64,000 nucleotides of DNA from Lutjanus erythropterus (lineage: Eukaryota > Chordata > Actinopteri > Lutjaniformes > Lutjanidae), in NCBI GenBank assembly GCA_020091685.1, contig CM034598.1, positions 15,573,483 to 15,637,482 of the forward strand, written 5' to 3'. The notes beneath the pieces were generated by a model that ran no database searches, was not told the origin of the DNA, and was given only the letters and a program-made list of their open reading frames with translations. The position numbers and the translations under genes were made by a program. Positions 14,001 through 26,553 of this stretch are shown here, one piece after another; the first letter of the stretch is position 1; each line of letters starts with the position of its first letter.

Positions 14001-17000
14001 GATCATGAAAGGATCTGTTGACCCTCGACCAACATCTTCTAGAAGATACCGGGGCACTGAAGAGAAAGTGAGAGTTGTTTTTTTTACATAAAGCAGCAGA
14101 CCGTATCAATCAAAACCAGTAACATCTGGTTCGTCACATACCACAAGTGAAGGACACCCGCAGGTGTTTCCTGGTGCCGGGGAAGCAGGGGTCCCCAAAG
14201 GTTTGAGTATCGGCCAGTACTGAGCAGTTCGCTCTGCCGTGACACCTGCGGGACACTTTCCTCAGTGCGGAGGGTGACAGACACTCTGGAATAAATCAAG
14301 TTTAAATTAATAACTGTAATCACTTTAATATTATAATAATTGTGATTAATCAGTCTTATTTAGGACGCACCAGTGAATTGATCATTTCTATGCATAATTC
14401 AACTACTATTTTATTAAAAGGACAGTTCACCCCAAATCCACTATACATATTTTTCCCTTTACCTGTAGTGGTATTTGTGCATCTAAATCATCTAGATGTG
14501 TCAAACTCGAGGCCTGTGGCCCAATTCCAGCTCGGCAGCTCATTTTATGTGGCCTGTGAGAGCTTGCAAAGAATATAATTTGTGCAACACATGTTACAGA
14601 GTGCATTCACATTTTGTTATCCGACTACATCATGTTGTTGTTTCCAGCAGTAGCACTAGCCAACTGATTGTAGCTAGGAACATTAATATTAGCAGCCAAG
14701 CAAAATGCCATCATTTGATTTTTACAAAAATATAGCCTACATTTTGGATTTCAAATCTTGCCTGTGGGCTACATAAACTAAAGCAAACCTTATTGTTAAT
14801 GTGACTTCATTATTAATACTGCTTTTATATTTAATTAAAAAAAAGTGTTTTTAAAAATTATAATACTGTAGTTGTACAATGATGCACTATACTGTAATGG
14901 AAAACAAAGCACCTGGTACCAAAACTGAGAGGGGTTGAGGTGAGTAGAGTCGTACTGTACGATGGACAATGGGCACTAATAATGCTGAAATTGATTTTGT
15001 CACCCTTGATCTAGATAGTTTTGGGGTGAATCAGCTGTATAGATATCTGCCATGTGCAGTCTGGTAGAAAGAAAATAGCTTCTACATTAAACTTCTCACG
15101 GCAAGATTTTATCTTGAGTAACCAGGTCATGACTTCTTGAAAGAGACACTGTTGGCAAATGTATATTTTCACACTATAAGCATCTCGAGCTGAGGGCCAT
15201 CTATTTCCTTTATACCGTATTAAATGCAGATCTCTAAGACTGAATTCTCCTAAACTCGATAATTTACATCAAAGTTGTCTAAATGGATAAATACCACTAC
15301 AAATAAGAGAAAAAAATATGTATTTTTGATTGCGGTGTGAACTGTCCCTTTAAGGTATATTAATAGATGAACAGGGGACACAAGTTATTTACCACTGTGT
15401 CTACAGAACTGACATTTATTCTACTGTTTCAGCAAGTAGGTGACAGTGAAGTTTCAGACCCATGTCAGTGTGTGATCCAGGCTCCTGAGGACAGTAAGGA
15501 CTGCCATGCAGCAGGTGTCCAAATGTGGCGGAGTAGATTGCCAGGACGGTCTCATTTTTACACATCAGCCTCAGACGCTCATTTTCACACACCAGCCTTG
15601 TGCGATGGTGCTCTGAAAAACAGATGACATAATTACAGAAAGTAATATTTCATTGAACATCTAGTGAAGAAACTTAAAGGAACATATTTAGCAGCTACAA
15701 CAGCATGTGCCTGGTACTGTTTTCACTTATATAGTCTTGTTGACACCTACATTAGTGAGAACAACCAGTTGGACCCCTGGAAAAGGCGGTTTTCCAGGTG
15801 TCCATCTGTCTGTGGACAGATTTTCGCACCGCAGTAGTGTCACAAAATTTGCAATTGTGCACTTGAGATCAAAATGAAGGCCATGGTTGAAGATCGGTGT
15901 GGTTCAAACTGGGCGAGAGGCAGGGGCCATGGGCCCCCCCACGCAGACTTTACACCCCTGGCCCCATTCCTTTGTGTGTGCATGTATGTGGTTGAGATCA
16001 AGATGAAGGTAGAGTTCGTAGATGGGTGTGGTCCAATCCATGACTGCTGGGCACTGCCTTTTTTTCCACCTAGTCCCACCCTACTGTGCTGTGATTGGGT
16101 AGTACTACTGAGCTGTGATTGGCTAGTTCTTGTTGCCTGGTCTGTTTTTTTATTAAGAAGCTGGGGCCTCATTACAGAAAATATTCTTAAGTGCTTTTCC
16201 TATCTTAAGTTTCCAAGATAGGAAAACTCCTGTCGTTCTTTTACAGAGGCAGTTCCTAAACTGATGGCTGTGTCCTGTCTTATCTCAGATCTCATATCAT
16301 ATCTTAACTTAGAAAACCCTAAATAGAGCTGTAAGTTTGATTCTTCAGTCACCATTTCTCCGGTCATGTCTTTATCTGTGTGTAGAATGTGCACAAGACT
16401 GCCTGTATCCATGAGCTGGCTCTCTTGTCAATGTCAAATATTGGCCCATGATGAAGATTTGAACGGATGTCCTTCAAATTCAAACTTAATCATCTTGGTA
16501 GTCGACATATAGGCTACCCATCAATACATGGTCTGGGAAATTTAAAGCATCATCATAGGGTTTGAGCTGCCTTTCAATCATAATATTTAGTGTGCATGTT
16601 GTTCCCCATTTTCCATACAGTCATTTCCATACAGTCCTCACAACAGTGGTGCTGCCATCTCTGACACTTATTTTCAATTTATCTTTAACTCAAGATTCCT
16701 AACTTGGGAAATTCTGCAGTTAGGATGCTTCTATTATAGCTAAATTCCTATCCTGAGATGAGATAGGATGTTTTTCTAAATGCAGGTAGGAAACAGGTTT
16801 TGCTAATACCAGAAATCCTAAATATCATCCTAAACTGAGATAAGACAGGGTTTTCTATAATGAAGCCCCTGATCTTTTTCCTAAACTTACCCAAGTAGTT
16901 TAAACCATATAGTTGTCTTGCCGAAATCTATGCAATTACTTTTTGTGCTTAAACCTACCCAAACTACAACTCAAAATAATAAGTCTCCAAAAAAGTTAAC

Positions 17001-20000
17001 GGTGACATACATTTAATTACACACAGGACACAAAGGCTGGTCTCCTGGGTGAGAGTCCTGTGTTCGATCCATTCATCCATCACAACCTCTCTGCTAAGTT
17101 TCTCCCAAATGCCGGTCTACACTCGTGCACAAAATAGGGTGAGACTAGGTGGAACTATCTTGGGGGGAAAAAAAATAACGCCTGAATGAGTACTCATGTA
17201 ATAATGTGGAAATGACTACTGATTATTTATGGGTTGGAGCATCAACATGTTGATGGGCGTCACAGCTGGTGTGATCCCATTGCAAAACGGTCTCTAGTGT
17301 ACTAATGTTTTTGCATTTTTATCTCATGAATAACAGATTTTTATCTTACTGCTGAGCCTCCTTCACGCCACTGCTTTCATTTGTTTATATTTTTTTGTGA
17401 TATCACAGTGGACGTTATGCACTTTTAATTTCTGTCATTACGTTTAACTTAAATTGTTGTGTGATATGTGGGTATATCACATATATATATATCAAATCAG
17501 CCCACACTCTCGACTGCATCACATGAAAATCTAACTTATACAAAGGTAAAAGATGATGCTAACTCTGATTGATAGCCTATTGTTTGAAGTTACTTTTCAT
17601 ACTGTACTGAAATGAGCAGAAAGGTCCACTCAGTGGCCTTTTTCAGAGCTTCAGCCAAATCACATTTCCTTCATCAGTGGATGTTTGGTTCATTTTTTAT
17701 TAAGATACATTTGTTGACATGTTTAACATCTAAGTCAACATGGACCAGAAGTCCCAAAAGAGCTACGGATGAAAGTCATAACAGCTGGTGTGTGTCATCA
17801 GATACAGATCTCCATGACAACCCATCTGCTGATGTGTGATATGGCTCAAAGCTAGAGTAAGATTACCTTGAGTTGGCATTGTTTTGTTAAACTACTGTTT
17901 CCAAGGCCAAGAATGAACTTTCATGCTTCGCTGTGGTAGACACTGATATAAACTAATCTGCAGTGATTTCCTTAAAGGTAAAATCTGCACCATTTTCAAC
18001 CTGTGTAAAATCATATTACATAATCCCTTTCAAACATCACTTATGACCCAGTAGAAGTGTCGGGTGGTGTCTGTATCTGCAGATACCCTGCTCTCCAACT
18101 GTGTTTCCTCATTTTTTATTTTTCTGTACCTTTCTGTACCTGGACATTTCACCAACCCAAAGCGTTAGTATTTGACATCCTGACATGTTTAGGAACAACT
18201 CAGACAAATCCAACCGACTCTGCCTTTAAACATGCAAAAACACACAACTTTGTTTGCTTAATTCTATCAGTTCAGCCACATAAGTAAAAGACAATCAACT
18301 GATTTAAATGTTTCCACCCTGACCACTGCTGTTCAAGTCATTTGATTGTCCACATAATGATTAGTTTTGCCAGACTGGGTGGTTTTCTGCCTCACTGGTC
18401 TGCTTTGGGTTGCATTGTGCAGGTTAAAATGGGTCTGGGCAGGTGAAAAGAATTTTGGGTTCGTTTACCATCATTTAGGATGGTTATTAAATAGATTAAA
18501 AATTACAGTATCTAAAAATATATATTTATACATTATGTTCCTTAGTTATGTAAACAAATTCACTCAGCACAACTTTTATTTGAAATAATTTTTGTTCATT
18601 TTAAGTAAAGCAGCTATCCAGTCTGTACGTATATTAGAACAGAAACCACTTGCAAAATTACCACATCATTATTTGTTTAGCTTTTTGATAGCATGGGACT
18701 GTGTACTTTTCTTTCGCCCTCTTCATGCATTTGTACATGGGGAGTGCACTTGAATTTGGCACACTTTCAATTCTTGTTGCAGTTGACCAAGAAAGATCAA
18801 ACTATTATTTTTGTAATCTGAGCTGGGTTATGTTTATGTTTTCTGTATTTTTAAGGCATAGGTAAGAAAAGGCTAATGTTTTATAACTGCATCGTACAAT
18901 GTAGCCTTCTATCTGCTGTCTAGTCCACTTGTGAACACTTGCTGTTATATTATTATTTCATACTGAAAAAATGTTATAATTAACCACAATGCTATAATTC
19001 CTTTGTAATGTTTATTAAAGATAATATTTGGGGTTTTTTTCTCCTTCAATTTGGGTGGATTTTGAGCAGTTATTGGGCTGGAAAACATCAAACCAATCTG
19101 GCAAACTGATCATGAGTACAGGACCTCAGCTGCATACCTGGTCTGCACTTGTAGGCAACTAGTAGGTACTTTGTGGTGAGAGGACAGGGGTCCTGTCCAA
19201 ACACTGGACTGAAGACAGGGATGTGGCAGGACCGGCGATCCTGACACTCTGACACCACTTTCTGCAGGAGGAAGAAAATGTGTGTGTTGACCACTGAGCT
19301 GAGCTTTCCCAAAACTTCACATTCATCTCCCTGTGGCTTTATTTACCTCAGTAGCAACATGGGAAGTGCATTCTGTGTCCTCCTCAACAGTTGTGTTTGA
19401 GTTTGCAGAGGGGCACAAATGCTGATTAGGGACACGTCGTCCATAGAAAGCTGACAGGACGGTCACAGATGTCCTAGAGGGACACTCAATGATGAGCGTC
19501 TCTCCTTCACAAGCATGAGCGGTGTGGTTCTTCAGGACGGTGTGAAGATATACTGAAACAGAGCACAGCGTGATACAAATTTCACTTCAGTTATCTGCTG
19601 ATTGTGGAAGAATTAGATAGCATGTAGCCTACAGGTGGTAAAAAGACACCACCACCACAACAGTACTACTCTTATAAATGATTATTAGGTTATCAATTTA
19701 GTTGCAAACACTTAATAAATCATTAATAAGCTGTTATAACACATTAGATAAGAAGGGCAACAGTGACCTGTTGCTTGCCAAAAAGTGAGCCCACATTTAT
19801 CTGTACTGTTAAGCTTCAGATCTCACTCCTTACTTTGTCTTCTCTGTCGGTAGCATTTAAACCTGTCTGCTTCATCAGATATTTGTCAATAAGTTAACAT
19901 TCAACCATCATCAGCACAACTTAATAGTCAAAAAGTTTCATTTGGCATCAAATTAACAAATCAGATTAGCAGATTGATACGCAAAGACGTTGGTAATATT

Positions 20001-21143
20001 GTTTAACTTGATATTTTCAACATGATATCAGCAACCTCCCTGATTATTAACAGCGGTGTATGCCAAGCCTTTTCAATTACTTCTTTTTAAAAATCAGATT
20101 TCAAATAAAATTAAGTATCAAGGGGCCAAACATTTACATTTCCTGTGTAAAGTTAGGAATTTAAATGTGTAAAACAATGCAATCTTAGAGTACCATGTTG
20201 TCTTAATAAACACAATTTTGCATTTAATTTTTTTTTCTTTCAGTTTCACTTTCCCTCTGACAGTTAAAACTTAAGAAAAGATTAATAAAATAAGTGTCTC
20301 TGCACTTAACAACAATTTGGCCCACGCAATTGAATAAACCTGACATATGTTATCAGGTTTTTATGCACAGCAGTATACTGTGATTCTTACAATTTACAAT
20401 AAGACTCTCTTTTGCTGGTTTTAAATGTTTGTAACTCATTAGTAAGATTAATTAAGCAGTTACTGGATCTAAATAGTGGCTTCACTTCCATGTATGTAAA
20501 TTGTGTTGTAACTTGTTTCTAATATTTTTTTTAATGATTTATAAAATATTCACACATTAATATACTAATTATAAAACATTTATATAGCATTTATAATGGT
20601 CTTATTGTAAATTGGCAAAAAAGCATAGGGCAGCTTACAGCAAATCAGCAGGCATGCAAATGTAGTGAGTAATGAACAGTTTGATGCCATTTAAAGCTGA
20701 TATCTAATCTCAGACACAGTGGTTACACTTTCATCTAATTTAAATATGTGGATAATTATATAACTCCTGTTTGACTTCCGGGTTTCAAATGTATTATTTA
20801 TTAATTATTATTGATTTATTGTTGATTTATTAATAACAAGGCAGTTATTTTCTATGGTTAACAAAGCAGAAATGACTGGTTGACGTGATTATTATCGCTG
20901 AATAATAAGTCCTTCCTTGTCCATAACTGGCGTGTCAGTAGTATGACTAATTAGTTGCTCTTTTTAGACCTTGCAGCTCAGCCCTGGTTGTCAGCTGGGT
21001 GGTGTCCCAGCAGTCCCTGGGTGTAGCTCTCCAAGGCAATTATTGGACTCTGACGACACATTCAAACTTACAAGACAACGGAACCGAGACACCAAAGTGA
21101 AGTCTCCCCTCCCATGCATGCTTCCTGTGCGTGGTCCCCTGTG

Positions 21144-21226
<83 letters not shown>

Positions 21227-21748
21227 GCTTGAGGGAGCCAGTGAGAGGCTGTACCAGGCACTCACTCACAATGAACTATTATTAGGCCCATCAGAGCCAG
21301 CAGACACACAAAAATGGAAATCTCTGCTGAGGTCAGATAGAGAGGTTCACTGAGATGCCCACAATAGAGGTGATGAGATAAAAAGTCACCTTTGGCTTTG
21401 TCTGAACATATCATTCTTAACATCTTCCATCATATTTTATTGCTGGGAGTCAAAACAACTCAACTCTAGTTTGGGAGTATCTAGTCATAAGTTCAGGACC
21501 CTGGTTCTGTTCTTTCAGCAGGAGTTGCAGCAGCTGTTTGGAAAGCAGGATGTGCAGAAAAAAAAAAGGGGATGCCTAAGAAGCTTCCTTTGCAAAAAAA
21601 AATTCCAGTCAGCATTTCGATTTTCTCCTGAAAAAGCTATAATTGATGCCAAAAACATGCACTTACGTGAAAAATCGGGAGCCGGATGTGCGGTGCGGAT
21701 CCTCAGAGCCAGAAGAAGAAGAGAAAAGAAGAGGCTGAAGAACTCCAT
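11039..21748 (-). CDS. eva1c: Eva-1 homolog C, SUEL-lectin-domain transmembrane protein
   Basis: A type I membrane protein; the EVA-1 family binds heparin and is linked to Slit/Robo axon guidance. Coding exons: 21748-21667, 19552-19347, 19261-19138, 15612-15460, 14285-14142, 14056-13985, 13899-13819, 11424-11039. Phases agree throughout and give 415 aa, near the 441 aa of human EVA1C. Residues 1-20 (MEFFSLFFSLLLLALRI) form a signal peptide. Two galactose-binding SUEL lectin domains span about 30-137 and 138-237, each with the ending DPC...TKYLLVAYKC or DPCFPGTRKHLRVSFTC. A transmembrane helix (VALYFVSGICAGLVFLLCLF) lies at 293-312, followed by an acidic cytoplasmic tail with the EVA1 domain. 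N-glycosylation sequons include NHT, NTT, NET and NCS. ATG 21748 has a strong GCCATGG context; an in-frame ATG lies six codons upstream. The 15460 donor is GTCTGA, unusual but frame-consistent. EVA1A and EVA1B lack the lectin domains. Confidence 0.9.
12728..13104 (-). repeat. MITE copy, GTGTGTAAGATT-terminus family
   Basis: The termini GACCAGTGTGTAAGATT and AAATTTTACACACTGGAC are inverted repeats of each other. The interior (minus strand) has TTTATATCTACAGAGGGCAG, also found in the copies at 44837-45082 and 62783-63109. It lies inside the last eva1c intron. A 150-codon open frame overlapping it is a shadow of the repeat. Confidence 0.65.
13193..13560. repeat. ATGTAACAATAT-terminus repeat copy, degraded
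   Basis: GGGATGTAACAATATATGAA followed by GATATCATGATTC and TCGATACC resembles the termini of the elements at 36014-36378 and 56284-56652. The right boundary is not clear. Confidence 0.35.
14418..15349. repeat. TTAA-flanked MITE interrupted by a hAT-like insertion
   Basis: The outer ends AAGGACAGTTCACCCC and GTGTGAACTGTCCCT are inverted repeats directly abutted by TTAA (14414-14417 and 15350-15353), as expected of piggyBac-type MITEs. Inside, 14498-15008 is a separate insert flanked by the 8-bp direct repeat ATCTAGAT (14490-14497 and 15009-15016). It starts GTGTCAAACTCGAGGCC and ends TGTCACCCTTG, in the style of hAT elements. Both sit in an eva1c intron. Confidence 0.65.
15866..16040. repeat. 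Diverged direct duplication with a period of about 126 bp
   Basis: TTGAGATCAAAATGAAGG...GATCGGTGTGGTTCAA, from about 15866, is repeated as TTGAGATCAAGATGAAGG...GATGGGTGTGGTCCAA from about 15992. The identity of the repeat is unknown to me. Confidence 0.4.
16163..16870. repeat. Transposon-like element with GGGGCCTCATTA terminal inverted repeats
   Basis: The left end GGGGCCTCATTACAGAAAA and the right end TTTTCTATAATGAAGCCCC are inverted repeats. The interior carries several inverted CCTATCTTAAG-like words. No target duplication is obvious. It lies in the large eva1c intron. Confidence 0.5.
21147..21224. repeat. (TG)n microsatellite
   Basis: An uninterrupted TG dinucleotide run of about 78 bp inside the first eva1c intron. 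Open frames reading CVCVCV or THTHTH through it are artefacts. Confidence 0.98.
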
Positions 21749-21950
21749 GGCACTCTCATTGTGCATATCCTGCACGACAGACCCCGAGGTTTTGTTGTAA
21801 TGAGTTGTCTTGCTATAGACTGCCTGGGAGAGAGCGGCCAGTGGGTCAATGATGCCATTGTGTTTACTAGAAACAGCCACCCCTCCTTTAGCAATAAAAA
21901 AAAATACTTGCTGTTGGCTGCTTTGAACAGAGCTGACAGCTAAGATGATG

Positions 21951-21951
21951 T

Positions 21952-22011
<60 letters not shown>

Positions 22012-22013
22012 TG
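21951..22013. repeat. (TA)n(TG)n microsatellite
   Basis: A short TA run passes into a TG run, interrupted once by TATG near its end, just upstream of the eva1c start. Confidence 0.95.
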
Positions 22014-23170
22014 GATGGTTATACTTTTAATTTGTATTCTTATTGTCTAGTACACACCTGGTAGACAGATGTTAAAGCGACTACTGCTACCATGCTCAAA
22101 ACCTGTGATGTGATTTCTCTTTTGATTGGGTGTTGCAGCTTTAGGCTTCAGTAAAGACAAGTTTCATATTGTGAGTTTTCACAAACAGTAGTTAAACATT
22201 TTGGGGGAAATGTTTTAAGTACAGGTGTAGCCAGGAGGCAGCTAGGCTAGCTTAGCATAGACTAGTGGCTCATAAATTCTTACTGCTCTCTTTTGGGGAT
22301 CCTTTTCTTTCCAGGAAGGATGGGGAACCAGAGATCATAATGATGATGTTTATATGTTTACAACCTGCTACACAGCAGCTTTTCAGCATTTTCCAATCTC
22401 TCCCACGATATGAAGCCCTGAGTTTTCTCCAAGAAGGGGGTGTGGCCTTGCCTGTTCAGACTAAATGATGTATTGCCGGTCAGATGTATATCAACATGCC
22501 TGAAAAAGCATATCACATGACCATTCATGTACACTGGGCATGCGTGTGCCTGCGTACACAGGAAACAGATTGTCTACTCATTCTGTGCATTTGGTTTCTT
22601 AGTTGCATAAAAAAACGAGGTGATGGTGGCAATGGCAATGGTGAAAAGTACCAGAGATTTTTTTGCTTGGAACGATGATGAGGTTTAAGTGTTACTGAAA
22701 GTAATACAAAGACAACAAGGTCAGCGACAGGGTTCAGGGTTTAGGGGTTCAGAAACACCAGAGTAGCGTGGACACCCGGCATAAATGTAGCAGAAGTTAC
22801 ACATTTTCAAACAAAAACATATTAGTAAAGATGTAGCCTATGAAATATTTACAGCAGCACATTACTTGCCGCAAAACCAAAAATTTCTTTTGATTCCTGT
22901 GTATGGCTGTGCATGAGATACAAGTGATTTTGTTAAGTACAAATCATGCCTTTCTTTATAGAGACAGACTATCACTAAGCTAGGATAATAACCTCCCACC
23001 CCATGTTTAAATATTTCTTTGTCTGTCAAAGGTCTGTGACCAAAAATGTGGCTTTTTCCATAGAGAAATGTCAAAAATCAAAAAATGGGCACATTTAATC
23101 CATTACAGTCAAGCTGAGACCCACAAGCATGTTAATATTTTATTTGCAGGATAACATCTTGACCTTAGAT
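22014..23170. other. Intergenic DNA without recognised genes
   Basis: Only a fragment near 22205-22270 (GCTAGGCTAGCTTAGCATAGA) resembles the terminal part of the repeat at 27880-29005. I see no exon, RNA gene or regulatory signal I can support. Confidence 0.5.
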
Positions 23171-23178
23171 TTGTGTGC

Positions 23179-23249
<71 letters not shown>

Positions 23250-23268
23250 TGTGTGTGTGCGTGTGTGT
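23179..23268. repeat. Compound (TG)n(CGTG)n microsatellite
   Basis: A TG run followed by TGCG repeats and again TG, about 90 bp. Confidence 0.97.
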
Positions 23269-23385
23269 TTATAATGGCAAGATCAAGACTCATGGATGGG
23301 GTTGTCAACAGCGAGGCTCCTGTTTTTGGAGATAAGGCACTTTTTTCCAGGTCACTTCCAGCTGCTGTGTGTGTCCAGTGGAGAT

Positions 23386-23396
23386 ATGTGTGCGTG

Positions 23397-23441
<45 letters not shown>
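23386..23441. repeat. (TG)n microsatellite
   Basis: A TG run of about 55 bp with GCGTGCA near its left end, 120 bp from the previous one. Confidence 0.97.
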
Positions 23442-23442
<1 letters not shown>

Positions 23443-25092
23443 TCCATGAGATAGGAGGGCTTTCCTATCTTGAAAGGAAGTGAAAGGTCATTGTCGACTT
23501 TCCACAACTGCCCTTTTCTTTTTTCCAGGAATACTCTGGAAATCTCTCCTCTCTGCATAGCCAGAATGAGATGGTTTCAATTTACTACAACAACTGTGAT
23601 TTTAACCTTAATTTCTCTTTACACCTCCTTTCTTTCTCAACCCTCTGTGTGAGAATGGTGGCTGTTGCCATACCAACCAAACACTGACACAAAATACATG
23701 AGAAGTGATTCACTGGTGCTTCAGACATTATCAGCCACTTGTGATGATGAATCAGACTTAAAATCTGAATGGCACTGCAGTTAGTTATCACACAAAAGTT
23801 TTAATCATGTACGTAAGTAAGAGTGACCCTCCCACTTTAACTCCAGTAAATTTCCACTCACCTCCCATAGGAAGTGTCAATAAACTGATTAATTATTCCT
23901 TCAAACTGTCCTGGAGGAGGGTTTGTACCACCATCTGGAAAGAGAGCTGTTTAGAAAATCTCAGGCCATAACCTCCCTGACTCGGTAGACATTTAAAAGG
24001 AAAGGGGAGGATGCTTTTTTTCCTCCAACTTTCTCCACGTCCGTAACATGTCCTGTGATGCTCGAGTGTTATTCATCAAATTTCCAGCATTTATTTGGAA
24101 TTTCATTGTGATGGATCTGTTTTTGATGGCACAGAGCCACGTACAACATAGCTCAGAGGCTCGTATCTTTTTCTTTTTTTTTCAAAATTCCTTGTAATAC
24201 ATTGCATAATCCTGACCATGTTACTGCTTTTATTTCTTTCAGGGAAGTCTACACCACAGCTTGGGGAATTTGTCTTAAAATTTCCCTTCCCCTATTTACT
24301 GCAAGTGATGCAATATTACAAGAAACACTGATACTGAAATGAGCCCGGTCCTCAGTCCCAGAGGACAGAGAATATGTTAACTTTCATTTTCATTTATCTA
24401 CCAAGAAAGCGTTACTTATCATTACCAAACCAAAAATATTTGTGAAATATTCTGTGAAGATAATAGCAAATACTTTTCATTCTAAAGCACAACATTTCTT
24501 TTAATGTTTATTTTATCCCCCAGCTAATGCAAAACAAGTCAGTAATCAAAAGAAACTGTTACCTCCTCCCTTTCTATCCCCAAAGCACTGAGGGGATTCC
24601 CTTCTCTATGACGCATTACTTAAAATACCCCTAAAATAACCCACCTTTGTTTGAAAGAATGGTGATGAAACCCACCTTGACCTTTAAAACGTGATCAAAT
24701 TTAAAAATATAAACCATTGTCAGGGGTGGTAGGAATATTCAAATCTTTGACTGAAGTACAAATAGCAATACCAGAATGTAAAGCGATTTCTATTGGATGC
24801 CCTGCATTTAAACTTTTATATTTACATATTAACAGTAATATATTAATAATAAATGTACTTAAGAAATGACAGATAAAAGTAATCACTGTACAGAATTAGT
24901 GACCTCCAGGGTTGGGAGGGTGACTTTAAAAATATATTCTGAGATGGTCACTAATTACCTGTTTAAAAATGTAGTCAGTAACATAATCCAAGTATTAATG
25001 CAACATAACTTGATTACTTTCCACTTATTTTGGATTACCTCAAAACTATTAATCGATTGATCTTATCACAGTCTTTTCACTTGTAAAATAGG

Positions 25093-25390
25093 TCCTAACT
25101 TTACAGGAATGATTATTTTCATTACTGATTAATCTGTCGATCATTTTCTCAATTAATCAGTCAGTTGTTTGGGCCATAAAATGTCAGAAAATTATGAAAA
25201 AAGACGTCCTCAAATGACTTGTTTTGTTCACAAGTCAGAGATGTTCAGTTTACTTTCAGAGAGGAATAAAGAAACCACAAAATATTCACATTTAAGAAGC
25301 TGAAATCTGAGACTTTGAATTTTTTTTATATAAAAAAGATTCAAAATGATTAATCAGTTATCAAAATAGATGTGGATTAATTTAATATTT
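25093..25390 (+). repeat. ATTAATC-type MITE copy
   Basis: It contains TTTTCATTACTGATTAATC, then CTCAATTAATCAGTC, AAATGTCAGAAAAT, CTCAAATGACTTGTTTTGT and GATTAATCAGTTATCAAAAT. The same ordered words occur at 38914-39470 and, on the other strand, at 26709-27015, so this is a dispersed family. No coding sequence. Confidence 0.6.
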
Positions 25391-25782
25391 GATTAAAAAC
25401 AAATCCATCAGTACAGCTCTATAATTAATAATTATAATTACAGAAAAAACCCCAATAATTTTGGTAATAAACCAACATATTGGACAAAATAAAACTCTGA
25501 CAAGACAACAGTACAAGTTGCAGTCTGCAAGCTCACTGCTAGATGCCTTTAAATCCGACACATCGGTCTTTAAAGTACAGTATTTGAGTAAATGCACTTA
25601 TTACTTTATATCATTCACTATATTCTGCCTCCTGTGTCTTTATTTGTCTACAAATACATTTAAGAGAATATTTGGTGAGTTTTCTTATGTCAAAAAGTAC
25701 TGAAGCCCTGAACACACAAGAAAAAAAAAGTATGACTTAAACTGTGTGCTCACATATTTCTCACAAACATATCATACTCAAG

Positions 25783-25825
25783 TCAAATCAGTTTAATTTA
25801 TATAGCTCCAAATCAGTTGCAACCT
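25783..25825 (-). repeat. Fragment of a teleost LINE/SINE 3' tail
   Basis: AATCAGTTTAATTTATATAG matches in reverse the TATATAAATTAAACTGATT-type end that closes many fish LINE/SINE tails; a longer example is at 30640-30865. Short and diverged. Confidence 0.3.
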
Positions 25826-26236
25826 GTAGGTCACTTTTCAAATTAGCACCAGCTGATAAAATATGCAAATGGATGGTAGATTTAGCCCAAAAAAAAATAA
25901 AATAAAGACAATGGTGATCTATTGAATGGCTTGTCAAAAAAGTTAATTTTGCACACTGGAGCCCAAAATTTTGTGGAAAAACACTTGGACTGAGGGCTAC
26001 TTTCTACTTTAAAATTATATTAGGTGTCTCTACTGTTTCCCAGCATCCCTCAGTACACAGTGGGTGTTTTGTGAAAAGTGCTCCTAATCTTTTATTCCCT
26101 CCATATCTAACATCACTGGAATGTTACTGTTCTAGATGAATTATCTCAATTTGTGTGAGTCACTCAGAGTTATCAGTTTCTGCAATATGCAGAGTAAATC
26201 CTATTTTAAGCTCTCTCCTCATAGTTTGGCTCTGGG

Positions 26237-26243
26237 TATATAA
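26237..26243 (+). promoter_or_regulatory. clic2: TATA box of clic2
   Basis: TATATAA preceded by GG lies 311 nt upstream of the clic2 ATG, so transcription would begin near 26270 with a 5' UTR of about 280 nt in the first coding exon. No other TATA-like site with suitable spacing was noticed. Confidence 0.55.
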
Positions 26244-26553
26244 GAGTGTGTACCCCGCCCATCGTCTCTGGATCCTCCCTCTCACCCTGGCTTGTAAAGT
26301 ATGTTGAGAGCGATAGCCTCCAAGGAGCCCTCAGTCAAAACACAACCAGCCGTGAGGTGTTACACTGTCTCCTCCTGACAGCCACGACCAGAAAGAAACT
26401 TGAAACCACAGCAGCACTTGTTCAAGAGTATTATTATCAGCTTTCTGTCTCCAGCCCTGTGGATTTTAGGCGTGCAGCTGACTTAAGGAGAAGTTTTGAC
26501 AGAAGACAGTAGTTGGAATTTTAAAAAGTGAATTAAACTTCTTCGGGGTCGAC

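Noticed and set aside
20971-21353. Several open frames of repeated Cys-Val or Thr-His through 21147-21224
   Set aside because: They are translations of a (TG)n microsatellite in both strands and all frames, inside eva1c intron 1.
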